Origin: Paenarthrobacter histidinolovorans
Lineage (GTDB): Bacteria > Actinomycetota > Actinomycetes > Actinomycetales > Micrococcaceae
Direction of reading: 5' to 3'
Length of the DNA stretch: 64,000 bases
NCBI RefSeq assembly: GCF_014647595.1
Contig: NZ_BMPM01000008.1
Span: 1 to 64,000 of the forward strand
Shown: piece by piece, positions 16,257 to 24,625 of the stretch
How the letters are laid out: each line of letters begins with the position of its first letter
Numbering within the stretch: the stretch's first letter is position 1
The notes under the pieces: model-generated
What the model was told of the DNA's origin: nothing
Database searches by the model: none
The model's input: only the letters and a program-made list of their open reading frames with translations
Program-made: the position numbers and the translations under genes

Positions 16257-17419
16257 AGTTCCAGGTCCTCGACATCATCCCGCACCTGAAAAATCCGGTG
16301 ACGGGGGAGATCGTCTCCACCGCTGACCGGCTCAACCAGGTTGTGGAAACGGCCCGCCGCGCGGAGGATCTCGGCTTCGACAGCTTCTCCGTAGGGGAGC
16401 GCCACGCCGGCGAGTTCGTCTCGTCATCCCCGACGACAGTCCTCGCCGCGATTGCCGCAGTCACCACGCGAATCCGACTCCAGACCGGCGTCACCGTGCT
16501 CTCCGTACTGGATCCGGTGCGGGTGGCCGAGGACTATGCCACGATCGACCAGCTGAGCCGCGGCCGCCTGGAGCTGGTGATCGGCAAAGGCAACGAGGTC
16601 CTGCAGTACCCGCTGTTCGGCCTGTCCCTGGATGACCAGTGGGAGCTGCTCGCGGAAAAGTACTCTTTGCTGCGCACGCTGTGGCGTAAGGAAAGCGTCA
16701 CATGGTCCGGCCGCTTCCGGCCCGCCCTGACCGAGCCGACCACGACGACGCCCCGCCCCTTTGCGGGGTCGCCCCGGATTTGGCACGGCTCGGCTACAAC
16801 CCTGACGTCCGCTGCGCTCGCCGCCAAGTGGGGTGATCCGCTGTTTACGGCCAACGCCATCCAGCCGCGCGGGAACTACAAGGTGCTGATCGACCACTAC
16901 CGCGAAGAGTACGAGCGCCACGGGCACGATCCGCGGCACCAGTACTTGGGCTCGGGCAGCGGCGCAGGGGGTGTGTTCATTGCGGACACCACGCAGGAAG
17001 CCATCCGGCAGTACGGGCCGGTGTATGAGGGTCTGACTGCCGGGCGCAATGTACCCGGCAACAACTCACCATTCAGGGACATCCAGCACGCGGTTGCTGA
17101 GGGGCCTGCGCTGGTGGGCAGCCCGGAGCAGGTTATCGACAAGATCCTCAGCTACCACTCGCTGTACAACCACGATCTCCAGTCGATCTCCCTGCCCACC
17201 ACGCTGCCGTTCGAACAGCAGCTCGAGATCCTGGAACGCTTCGCCCTGGACGTCATTCCCGCAGTCCGGGCTTCTGCGCCCACCACTTTGTGGGAGGCCA
17301 GCGATCCCTTTGGTGGCCGTCCCCAATTCGCCGGCGCCACCGAACCCGACGCAGCAGCAACAGTCACAGCAGACCATGCCTTCAACAGGACGGACAACGC
17401 AAATGTCTTTGCACACTAA
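16253..17419 (+). CDS. Luciferase-like (LLM class) flavin-dependent oxidoreductase
   Basis: A 388-residue TIM-barrel flavoprotein of the bacterial luciferase superfamily (RRAEDLGFDSFSVGERHAGE, TTRIRLQTGVTVLSVLDPVR, QLSRGRLELVIGKGNE). Such enzymes use FMNH2 and O2 to oxidise small molecules, often at carbon-sulfur or carbon-nitrogen centres. The start GTG overlaps the stop of the binding-protein gene. The domain layout recalls YtmO (CmoO) of the Bacillus subtilis ytm sulfur-compound operon, which also pairs such enzymes with an amino-acid ABC importer. The C-terminal 45 residues are an Ala/Thr-rich extension. The substrate is unknown. Confidence 0.9.
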   Translation: MKFQVLDIIPHLKNPVTGEIVSTADRLNQVVETARRAEDLGFDSFSVGERHAGEFVSSSPTTVLAAIAAVTTRIRLQTGVTVLSVLDPVRVAEDYATIDQLSRGRLELVIGKGNEVLQYPLFGLSLDDQWELLAEKYSLLRTLWRKESVTWSGRFRPALTEPTTTTPRPFAGSPRIWHGSATTLTSAALAAKWGDPLFTANAIQPRGNYKVLIDHYREEYERHGHDPRHQYLGSGSGAGGVFIADTTQEAIRQYGPVYEGLTAGRNVPGNNSPFRDIQHAVAEGPALVGSPEQVIDKILSYHSLYNHDLQSISLPTTLPFEQQLEILERFALDVIPAVRASAPTTLWEASDPFGGRPQFAGATEPDAAATVTADHAFNRTDNANVFAH

Positions 17420-18242
17420 AAGCGCTGCGCACGCCGCAGCCGCACTCGAATCCTTCGACGAGGAATGGCAGGAGTGGCACGCCGCCCACGAACGCCACCG
17501 TGCCCACCCGCACGGCTTCCTCGCTGTAACCCACCTGCACTGGCTCAGCAACGAAGCCACCCGGCTGGAAGGTGTCCCGGGCACCTGGAGTGTGGACGCC
17601 GACGTCGTACGTGTTGTCCTGGAACCGGGCGAGAGCCTGCAACGGGACGGCGTGGAACTGACCACCCCAATCGAACTGGGACCCATTGAAGAGCGCGGCG
17701 GCATCAACCTGGTCTCAGGAGACACAGTGATTGAGGTGGCCAAGCGCGGTGGCGAGTACATTGTGCGTCCACGGAATCCGTCGAATGCCCTCTTGAAGGA
17801 GTACCAGGGCACCCCCGCCTACACGCCGAACGCGGCGTTTGCCGTTGCCGGCACGTTTGTTCCGTTCGAGGCTCCGCGACCCACAACGGTGGGTGCCGCC
17901 GTCGAGGGTATCCAGCACGTGTACGAAGCGCCCGGCGAGATCCGCTTTAAGCTTGCCGGCGAGGAACTGGCGTTGACCGCGTTCAACGGCCACGCGCCGG
18001 GTTCGCTGTCCGTGCTGTTCACCGACCAAACCTCGGGCAAGACCACCTACGCGGCCAACCGTTCGCTGTCCGTGGTCCCCGCAGCCGATGGCTCCGTGCA
18101 GCTCGACTTCAACCGGGCCGTGAACCTGCCGTGCGCCTATACAGACCTTGCGACCTGCCCGCTGCCGCCCGCCGAAAACCGGCTCCCAGTGGCCATTGAA
18201 GCCGGCGAGAAGATTCCCTACGAACGTCAGGACCAAAAGTGA
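17403..18242 (+). CDS. DUF1684 protein
   Basis: A 279-residue cytoplasmic protein with the DUF1684 pattern: an N-terminal HPHGFLAVTHLHWLSNEA segment, a central PRNPSNALLKEYQGTPAYTP region, and a C-terminal LDFNRAVNLPCAYTDLATCP with conserved Cys. Structures and gene contexts have not given DUF1684 an established reaction. The start at 17403 overlaps the end of the preceding gene by 17 bases and has a GGACGG site. Its place between luciferase-like genes suggests it acts on the monooxygenase substrate or product, which is inference. Confidence 0.85.
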   Translation: MSLHTKSAAHAAAALESFDEEWQEWHAAHERHRAHPHGFLAVTHLHWLSNEATRLEGVPGTWSVDADVVRVVLEPGESLQRDGVELTTPIELGPIEERGGINLVSGDTVIEVAKRGGEYIVRPRNPSNALLKEYQGTPAYTPNAAFAVAGTFVPFEAPRPTTVGAAVEGIQHVYEAPGEIRFKLAGEELALTAFNGHAPGSLSVLFTDQTSGKTTYAANRSLSVVPAADGSVQLDFNRAVNLPCAYTDLATCPLPPAENRLPVAIEAGEKIPYERQDQK

Positions 18243-19315
18243 GCATCTCCAACAAGAAAGCCAGCGGGTTCCTGGCCATTGAACTCGACGGTGCCGGGTA
18301 CGTAAACCTGGCCCGCGCCGTCCTCGACGCCGAGTCCGCCGGCTTCCACGCGGCAACCTTCAAGGACGCCCCGGAAGCAGGCCGCGCCAACGCCCTGCAG
18401 CGTGCGGCCTTCGCCGGACCCATCACACGGACCATCGCCGTGGTCCCCGAAGTGGACACTGTATATACGGAGCCATTCCACATCTCCACGCAGCTCGCCA
18501 GCCTGGACTACGTATCCGGCGGCCGTGCCGGGTGGATCGTTACCGCGGACGAGTCGCCCGAAGCCGCTGCCGCCGTCGGACGTTCCTTCGTTGAAGGTGA
18601 CGCGCTGGCACAGGAGGCCGCCGCGTCCATTGAGGTGGGCCGCCGGTTGTGGGATTCCTGGGAAGACGACGCCGTGATCCGCGACGTCGCCACGGGGCGC
18701 TACTTGGACGTGGACAAGCTTCACTATGTGGATTTCGAAACCCCGGCTGACTTCAGTGGCACGCCGTATTCCGTGAAGGGTCCGTCCATCATTCCCCGGC
18801 CCTTGCAAGGCCAGCTGCCCGTGCTGGCAGCCGCGAAGCTGGTGGGAGAAGGCCAGGTGCCGGTTGAGGTGGTCGACGCTGTCCTGGTATCGGCGCCCAC
18901 ACCCGAGCTGCTCACCGCCGAAATCCGGGACGTACGTGCACGGTTGGGCGGTTCGGTGGCGATCGTGGCGGAGCTCGACGTCGTGCTGGACGCGCGCGGG
19001 CAAAGCGCGGCCTCCCGCCCGGCGGCCCCGCCCGAAAGCGACCGGGCGCGCTACTCGGGCCCCGCCGGTGGACTCATTGACCTCCTGGAGGTGCTGCTGG
19101 CCGAGGCCGAAGGAGTCCGCCTCCACCCCGCGGCAGTTGAGGTGGAGCTGGAGGAACTGTCACGGCTGGTCCTCCCGGAACTGCGGCGCCTCGGTTCATT
19201 GCGGCCGCCCGTCCAGGACGGGACGTTCCGCGATGTACTCGGGCTGGAACGCCCCCAAAGCCGCTATTCGACATCTGCCGCGGCCATCGCCGCAGGAAAG
19301 CAGGGACCAGCATGA
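18239..19315 (+). CDS. Luciferase-like flavin oxidoreductase, divergent member
   Basis: A 358-residue relative of the NtaA/SnaA/DszA branch of the luciferase superfamily. Recognisable elements are DYVSGGRAGWIVTADESPEA, the RRLWDSWEDDAVIRD segment and HYVDFETPADFSGTPYSVKG, all of which also occur in the next gene. The second half (after about residue 230) is unusual: Ala/Leu/Glu-rich and lacking the SPEQV-type C-terminal barrel motifs. It may therefore be a non-catalytic or regulatory partner of the full-length enzyme encoded next. It is coupled on both sides by four-base overlaps. Confidence 0.82.
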   Translation: MSISNKKASGFLAIELDGAGYVNLARAVLDAESAGFHAATFKDAPEAGRANALQRAAFAGPITRTIAVVPEVDTVYTEPFHISTQLASLDYVSGGRAGWIVTADESPEAAAAVGRSFVEGDALAQEAAASIEVGRRLWDSWEDDAVIRDVATGRYLDVDKLHYVDFETPADFSGTPYSVKGPSIIPRPLQGQLPVLAAAKLVGEGQVPVEVVDAVLVSAPTPELLTAEIRDVRARLGGSVAIVAELDVVLDARGQSAASRPAAPPESDRARYSGPAGGLIDLLEVLLAEAEGVRLHPAAVEVELEELSRLVLPELRRLGSLRPPVQDGTFRDVLGLERPQSRYSTSAAAIAAGKQGPA

Positions 19316-20655
19316 CACGCGATATTTTCCAGCCCAGCGGCCGGATCCAGTTCGGCATCTTCTTCCAGGGCGTCAACTCGGGCACCATCTGGAAAGCAGC
19401 CGAATCCGGTTCGCAGACCGACTTCGAATCGTTCCGCCACATCGTGCAAACCGCCGAGCGCGGCAAGTTCGCCGCGTTCTTCCTGGGGGAAGGGCTGCGG
19501 CTGCGCGAACACCTCGGGCGTCCGCATGCCTTGGATGTCGCCGGGAGGCCCGACGCCCAGACCATGTTGGCTGCCCTGGCTTCGGTGACAAAGAACATCG
19601 GACTGGTTGCAACACAGAACACCACCTACAACGACCCCGCAGACCTGGCACACCGCTTGTCCTCGCTGGACCTCATCTCCGGCGGGAGGGCCGCCTGGAA
19701 CGTGGTGACCACTGACAACGCCTGGACCGGGGCCAATTTCCGGCGTGGCGGCTACCTCGACCACGCGGACCGCTACAAGCACGCAGAGGCTTTCGTGGAA
19801 ACAGCCAAGCGGATCTGGGACTCCTGGGAGACTCCTTCCGGTCCTGCACGCCGGGTGCTGCATGAAGGCCAGCACTACACAGTGGACGTCACCCCGCGTC
19901 TGCCGCGCAGTGCCCAGTACCGCCCCGTTCTCTTCCAGGCAGGCGATTCCCCGGACGGCCGCGACTTCGCCGCCCGCCAGGCAGACGTCATCTTCTCCGC
20001 ACACCCCAAGTTCGATGACGCCGTGGAGTTCCGCCGCGACATCGTTTCACGTTCCGTAGCCGCCGGACGAGGTGCCAACGCGGTGCAGATCATGCCTGCC
20101 AGCGAATTCATCCTTGCTGCCACGGACCAGGAAGCGCAGGAAAAGAAAGCCTGGGTGCGGAGCCTGCAGATCGGGCCCCAACAGGCGATTGCCTACCTGG
20201 AACAGTTCTGGGGACGCGAGCTCTCGTCCTACGATCCCGACGGTCCCCTTCCGGAGATCGACCCTGTGGTCGAGGAGACCTCCGAGACGCGTGGCAGCGG
20301 TTTCCACGGTGCCAAGGCGCGCCAGCTTGCCGATCAGTGGAGGGCCGAGGCGAAGGACAAGGGCCTTTCCATCCGTCAGTTCGTCACCTCGAAGACCGCA
20401 CGCATCGACGCCACGTTCACCGGCTCCTACACGGCCGTGGCCGACCACCTCGCCGAATACGCGAGGGTAGGTGCCGTGGATGGCTTCAACATCTCGCCGT
20501 GGCTCATCCCCACCGGCCTGGATGACATCGTGAACCACCTGGTGCCCGAGCTCCAGGAACGCGGGGTCTACCCCACGGAGTACCGCGGCACAACGCTCCG
20601 CGAAAACCTGGGCTTGGAAACGCCCGTCCGGTCCGAAGAGCCGGCCCGGGCCTGA
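19312..20655 (+). CDS. NtaA/SnaA/DszA-family FMN-dependent monooxygenase
   Basis: A 447-residue full-length member of the NtaA/DszA family, which uses reduced FMN from a separate reductase. Characteristic stretches are QFGIFFQGVNSGTIWKAAES, HRLSSLDLISGGRAAWNVVT, ADRYKHAEAFVETAKRIWDS, and the late region ADHLAEYARVGAVDGFNISP. Family enzymes oxidise nitrilotriacetate, dibenzothiophene sulfone or S-alkyl-cysteine derivatives (CmoJ/YtnJ). No flavin reductase is encoded in this operon. It is the last gene of the operon; a long inverted repeat follows at 20661-20766. Confidence 0.92.
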   Translation: MTRDIFQPSGRIQFGIFFQGVNSGTIWKAAESGSQTDFESFRHIVQTAERGKFAAFFLGEGLRLREHLGRPHALDVAGRPDAQTMLAALASVTKNIGLVATQNTTYNDPADLAHRLSSLDLISGGRAAWNVVTTDNAWTGANFRRGGYLDHADRYKHAEAFVETAKRIWDSWETPSGPARRVLHEGQHYTVDVTPRLPRSAQYRPVLFQAGDSPDGRDFAARQADVIFSAHPKFDDAVEFRRDIVSRSVAAGRGANAVQIMPASEFILAATDQEAQEKKAWVRSLQIGPQQAIAYLEQFWGRELSSYDPDGPLPEIDPVVEETSETRGSGFHGAKARQLADQWRAEAKDKGLSIRQFVTSKTARIDATFTGSYTAVADHLAEYARVGAVDGFNISPWLIPTGLDDIVNHLVPELQERGVYPTEYRGTTLRENLGLETPVRSEEPARA

Positions 20656-20660
20656 TGATG

Positions 20661-20766
20661 AAGCGTGCAAATTCTGCTGGATCATTCCGTTGGGAGTGGA
20701 GAAGAACCCCTGAAACGCGGGGGCCGCTCCGCCTGTTCCTGGCAATGATCCAGCAGAATTTCGCAT
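20661..20766. repeat. Long inverted repeat (18-bp arms, structured 57-base loop)
   Basis: AAATTCTGCTGGATCATT (20669-20686) is the exact reverse complement of 20744-20761. The loop contains a second, inner pairing (GGAGTGG with CCGCTCC, and ACCCC with a GGGGG run). The outer edges GTGCAAATTC and TTTCGCA resemble the hairpin at 13286-13319. It may end the operon, but its length and nested arms are more like a dispersed palindromic or miniature mobile element. Confidence 0.75.
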
Positions 20767-20842
20767 CGGAGGGTTTGGATGATGCCCGTGCCACAGTCAA
20801 ACTCCAGCTGACGGTGTGGGGGCAACCGCTCTAACCCGACGG

Positions 20843-22063
20843 CTAGAGAAGTTCCCGGAACACATCCCAGCCGTTGCCGACCGGCCCGTAGGGACCATAA
20901 AGCCCCGTGGTGGCGGCGCCGGTGGAGTACAGGACAAGATCGCCGGTTTCGTTAATGGCAACCAGGTTGTTGTACTTCTGATGAGCGAAGCTGCCCAGAC
21001 CCGACACGTCCTGGAACGTGTTCCAGCCGCCGCCCATGAAGGCCGGGACTCCCCAACCACCCTGGCCGTCGGTGGGGTACAACTGGAGGCCGCCACTGTG
21101 GTCGCGGCCGAAGATCTCCACTGTGCCGTCGCCGTTCATGTCACCTGTGGTGATGATCTTGTTCATGACCTGCCAGCCCCAGCCCACCTTGCTGGGTGCG
21201 AGCCACCCGCCGTCGCCGTCTCCGGGATAGAGGAACAGGTCACCCGCGGGATTCCGGGCAAGGACATCGTTGGTGCCGTCACCGTTGAAGTCCCCGGGAC
21301 CCACGATCGAGTCGAAGATGTTCCAGCCGGCGCCTACCTGGCGGGCGGGAAGCCACCCGCCGTCGCCGTCACCCGGGTAGAGGAACAACTGGCCCGCGGA
21401 GTTCCTGGCAAGGAGGTCATTGAACCCGTCGCCGTCGAAGTCGCCGGGCGAGAAGACAATGTTGAACATGTTCCAGCCCGCCCCTACCTGCCGGGGTTCG
21501 TCCCAGGTTCCCCAGTACGCCGGGCAGGGCCCTTCGCAGGCACCCTTGTAATACGTGTAGGTCCGCGGGTACAGGATCAGCCTGCCATCGGGAGTTCGTG
21601 CGAGGGGTTCGAAGTTGCCGCGGCCGGTCCAGCCCATTGCCCGGTTGGAGGCTTTGATCGGGGCAGTCTCCGCACTCAGCTGCGTGCCTGTGGGGCATCC
21701 CTGCGCACCGGGAGTCAGTGGGTGGACACGCATTGAAATCCTGGAGCCCTGGTCTTCGGGCAGGATTTTCAGGGTTTCACCCTGGCGCTCCTGCGGAAGG
21801 GGCTCGCCGTCGCGCAGCCACTCCAGGGTGATGGCATCGCCCGAGCCATCAGGATTCCTGCAACCCCAGTAGTCGTAGTTGTACTGCCGGCGCATCTCGG
21901 AGCCGACGTAAGGGACACCATCAATGTATGGAGTGGGCTGGTAGTCGGCGGTGGCTGGTCCGGCACCCACCAGCCCGGATGCCAAGAGGCCCGTTGCCAT
22001 TGCGGTAGTGGTTGCACGTCTTAACAGGCGCCCTCTTAACAGGCGCGCTCCAAAGTTCCCCAT
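20843..22063 (-). CDS. Secreted FG-GAP/VCBS-repeat protein
   Basis: A 406-residue exported protein. The start at 22063 follows a GGGGGG site; the frame is open further upstream but without a plausible signal. Residues 1-38 are a signal peptide (basic MGNFGARLLRGRLLRR, hydrophobic core, cleavage near ATA-DYQ). Residues about 40-150 are an Ig-like or lectin-like N-domain with Cys pairs. The C-terminal 230 residues hold about five repeats of roughly 46 residues, each with a VGAGWN-type start, a Ca-binding DxDGDG or DxNGDG loop and LFLYPGDGDGGW. This is a calcium-binding beta-propeller, likely an extracellular adhesion or binding module. No catalytic domain is visible. Confidence 0.88.
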   Translation of the reverse strand: MGNFGARLLRGRLLRRATTTAMATGLLASGLVGAGPATADYQPTPYIDGVPYVGSEMRRQYNYDYWGCRNPDGSGDAITLEWLRDGEPLPQERQGETLKILPEDQGSRISMRVHPLTPGAQGCPTGTQLSAETAPIKASNRAMGWTGRGNFEPLARTPDGRLILYPRTYTYYKGACEGPCPAYWGTWDEPRQVGAGWNMFNIVFSPGDFDGDGFNDLLARNSAGQLFLYPGDGDGGWLPARQVGAGWNIFDSIVGPGDFNGDGTNDVLARNPAGDLFLYPGDGDGGWLAPSKVGWGWQVMNKIITTGDMNGDGTVEIFGRDHSGGLQLYPTDGQGGWGVPAFMGGGWNTFQDVSGLGSFAHQKYNNLVAINETGDLVLYSTGAATTGLYGPYGPVGNGWDVFRELL

Positions 22064-22136
22064 TTTTCCCCCCGGAAAGTATCGCGTCGTAGCCGCGTGG
22101 TGTGTGCTGAGGTTACCGCATTCCGGGCAGGCGTGG

Positions 22137-22577
22137 TCAGCTGTTGCCCGGGGCCACCATGAAAACGTCCACCGGGTCCTCGGTTTCCAGGACGAAGCCG
22201 TGCCGTTCATAGAGACGGCGGGCCGGGCTACCTTGGAGCACGTCCAGGCGGAAGGGACGCTCGTCCACCGATGCCGCCATCACATGCTGGAGCACGGCGC
22301 CGCCCAGACCCTTGCCCTGGTGTGCCGGGGCGATGAAGAAATGTTCTATCCACCGGGCCTCCGCTTCGGGCCTGACCGCGATCACCCCGGCGTCGACGCC
22401 GTCGGAATGGATGATGAAGGTGTGCTCGGGCTGGAACGAATTCAGGAAGCGCTCGCGGACACGGACAGGATCGAAACGCTGCAACCGTTCGAGATCCGGC
22501 CGCATCACCACCGCGCGAAGCTCGGCGATCCAGGCGGCGTCGGTGGCTGCGGCGGGGCGGAGGACAAAGTCAGGCAT
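22137..22577 (-). CDS. GNAT family N-acetyltransferase
   Basis: A complete 146-residue GNAT enzyme: VLRPAAATDAAWIAELRAVV at the start, the acetyl-CoA loop FIAPAHQGKGLGGAVLQHVM (Q-G-K-G-L-G) near residues 87-106 and the YERHGFVLE element close to the C-terminus. The substrate is unknown. It is divergently placed relative to the dehydratase gene. Confidence 0.9.
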   Translation of the reverse strand: MPDFVLRPAAATDAAWIAELRAVVMRPDLERLQRFDPVRVRERFLNSFQPEHTFIIHSDGVDAGVIAVRPEAEARWIEHFFIAPAHQGKGLGGAVLQHVMAASVDERPFRLDVLQGSPARRLYERHGFVLETEDPVDVFMVAPGNS

Positions 22578-22794
22578 GGATCAAGCCTATGCCGGACGGT
22601 CATATCGTTTAGCCAGGATGCCTTCGCCAAATATTCGGCTGGTGCATCACACCTATGGCCGATGGTTTTCTGTGTTCAGCTGCGGCGCGGGCCACCCGCT
22701 GGGCCTCCATTTTCTGTGGAAGCCGATTTCTCTGGAAGCCGACGGCTTTCCCTGCGCAAACCATAGGATGAAACCTGACGAAAGGTACACCCAC

Positions 22795-23724
22795 ATGGTC
22801 ACACGCGAAGAAGTAGAAGCAGCATACGCCCGGACATCGGGCTGGGTGCGGCACACGCCCCTTGCTGAAAGCGGGAACCAGGAGCCTTATCACCTGTGGT
22901 TCAAGTGCGAATACATGCAGCACACCGGATCCTTCAAAGCCCGGGGTGCCTTCAACAGGTTGCTCACCGCGAAGGAGAACGGCCAGCTGGACCCCGAGGT
23001 GGGGATCGTGGTGGCGTCCGGTGGCAACGCGGGCCTGGCCAACGCGTATGCTGCAGCCAAGCTCGGAGTTCCGGCCACCGTGTTCGTTCCCGAGTCCGCT
23101 CCGGCAAACAAGGTTCACAAGCTTTACGCCATCGGGGCCACCGTAGTCCAAGGCGGCGCTGAGTACGCCGAGGCCTACGCCGCCGCCGTGAAGTTCGCGG
23201 AGGAGAAAGGCGCAGTCTATTGCCACGCCTACGACCAGCCTGAGATCGTGGCCGGCGCCGGTGGCGTGGGGCTTGAGCTGCTGGATGAACTGCCCGACGT
23301 CGACACCATCCTGGTTGCCGTAGGCGGCGGTGGGTTGATGGGCGGCATCGCCGCGGCCGCGGAGGGGCGGGCCCATGTGGTGGGCGTCGAACCTGAAACA
23401 GTTCCAACCCTGCACACCGCGTTGGCCCAGGGGGAACCGGTAGATGTGGCTGTCTCCGGCATTGCCGCAGATTCCCTGGGTGCGCGGCGGATCGGCGAGA
23501 TCGGCTTCGGAGTGGCACGCCGCACGGGGGTCCAGAGCGTGCTGGTCACGGACGAGGACATCGTGGATGCCAGGCGGGCACTCTGGGAGAGGCACCGGAT
23601 CGTGGTGGAGCATGGTGCTGCGGCAGCCTATGCGGCGCTGCTCTCGGGCGCGTACTCCCCGCGCGATGGTGAGACGGTCGCCGTCGTGCTTTGTGGCGCG
23701 AACACGGACCCCGCGCACTTCTAA
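22795..23724 (+). CDS. Threonine/serine dehydratase (PLP-dependent)
   Basis: A 309-residue fold-type II PLP enzyme that deaminates L-threonine or L-serine to the 2-oxo acid and ammonia. The PLP lysine is K48 in TGSFKARGAFNRL, the phosphate-binding Gly loop is VAVGGGGLMGGIAAA, and the substrate loop is ASGGNAGLANAYAA. It has no C-terminal ACT regulatory domain, so it is a catabolic-type enzyme without isoleucine feedback. The start at 22795 has GAAAGG upstream; an upstream extension of the frame is non-coding in character. It meets the DeoR gene tail to tail with a 4-base overlap. Confidence 0.92.
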   Translation: MVTREEVEAAYARTSGWVRHTPLAESGNQEPYHLWFKCEYMQHTGSFKARGAFNRLLTAKENGQLDPEVGIVVASGGNAGLANAYAAAKLGVPATVFVPESAPANKVHKLYAIGATVVQGGAEYAEAYAAAVKFAEEKGAVYCHAYDQPEIVAGAGGVGLELLDELPDVDTILVAVGGGGLMGGIAAAAEGRAHVVGVEPETVPTLHTALAQGEPVDVAVSGIAADSLGARRIGEIGFGVARRTGVQSVLVTDEDIVDARRALWERHRIVVEHGAAAAYAALLSGAYSPRDGETVAVVLCGANTDPAHF

Positions 23725-24509
23725 CCTGCGCGAAGGCCCTGGGAAACCTCGACCAGCTCAACGACCACCCCGGCATCCCGGAACTTCCGCACCTGCTGGG
23801 GGTCGGCGCCACCGTCCGTTACCAAGGTCCATGGGAGTGCGAGCCGGGCCCAGGCATGGAAGGGTCGGAGCCCTAGCTTGGAGGAGTCCGCGAGCACATA
23901 AACGCTGTTGCCGCGGCGGGCCATGAGCTCCTTAAGCCGGGTCTGGGCATGATCGGCTTCGCAAATGCCGTCCTCGGCGGTTACGGCGTCGGCGCCGAGG
24001 AATACGCGGTCGAAGCTCATCCGTTCCAGAGCCACCTCGGCGAGGGGCCCCACAAAGCTTTGGCTGACGTTGCGGAGGCGGCCACCCAGGCAGTCCACCT
24101 GTATGCCCTCGGAATCGCCCAGTTCCTGCATGGTGTTGATGCCCGGCGTGGTCACGGACAGCTTTTCGAACCCGCGTAACTCATGGGCCAGGGCTCCCAC
24201 GGTGGATCCCGCGTCGAGCAGGATGTTCTCTCCAGGCATGATGATGGAGGCGGCCCAGCGGGCGATGGCGTGCTTCTGTTCGAAGGCTTCGCCGGTCCGC
24301 TGCCGCAGCGATGCTTCCGGATGGGCACCCAAAGCCATGGCCCCGCCGTAGGTGCGGGCCAGCCGGCCCTGCCCGTTCAGCAGCGCCAAGTCACGGCGGA
24401 TAGTGGATGCTGTGACCTCGAAGCGTGCGGAGAGTTCCTCCACGGATGCCAGGCCGGTGGTCACGGCCAGGTGGTAGATCTCCTCGCGCCGCGCGTTTGC
24501 GCTCAACAT
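23721..24509 (-). CDS. DeoR/GlpR family transcriptional regulator
   Basis: A 262-residue repressor: N-terminal HTH with ASVEELSARFEVTASTIRRD (recognition helix near residues 33-42), then a DeoRC sugar-phosphate sensor domain (ENILLDAGSTVGALAHEL, FLGADAVTAEDGICEADHAQ). It lies 116 bases downstream of pdxA2 on the same strand, so it is probably part of the acid-sugar locus and senses a phosphorylated intermediate. The perfect inverted repeat at 27885-27920 is the obvious candidate operator. Confidence 0.9.
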   Translation of the reverse strand: MLSANARREEIYHLAVTTGLASVEELSARFEVTASTIRRDLALLNGQGRLARTYGGAMALGAHPEASLRQRTGEAFEQKHAIARWAASIIMPGENILLDAGSTVGALAHELRGFEKLSVTTPGINTMQELGDSEGIQVDCLGGRLRNVSQSFVGPLAEVALERMSFDRVFLGADAVTAEDGICEADHAQTRLKELMARRGNSVYVLADSSKLGLRPFHAWARLALPWTLVTDGGADPQQVRKFRDAGVVVELVEVSQGLRAG

Positions 24510-24569
24510 TCCCGTCCCCTTCCGCTGGCAGTCCTAACCATGCTAGTGGCGGCTCCCGAATTAACGGCA

Positions 24570-24598
24570 ACGGCCGACCAGCCAGGCTGACCGGCCGT
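24570..24598 (-). terminator. Possible hairpin between pdxA2 and deoR
   Basis: ACGGCCG pairs with CGGCCGT, and CAGCC with GGCTG inside, interrupted by mismatches. It is weak and has no T-run. It may attenuate read-through into the regulator gene. Confidence 0.35.
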
Positions 24599-24625
24599 GC
24601 AAAAGGATGACGTCAGTTACGCAAG

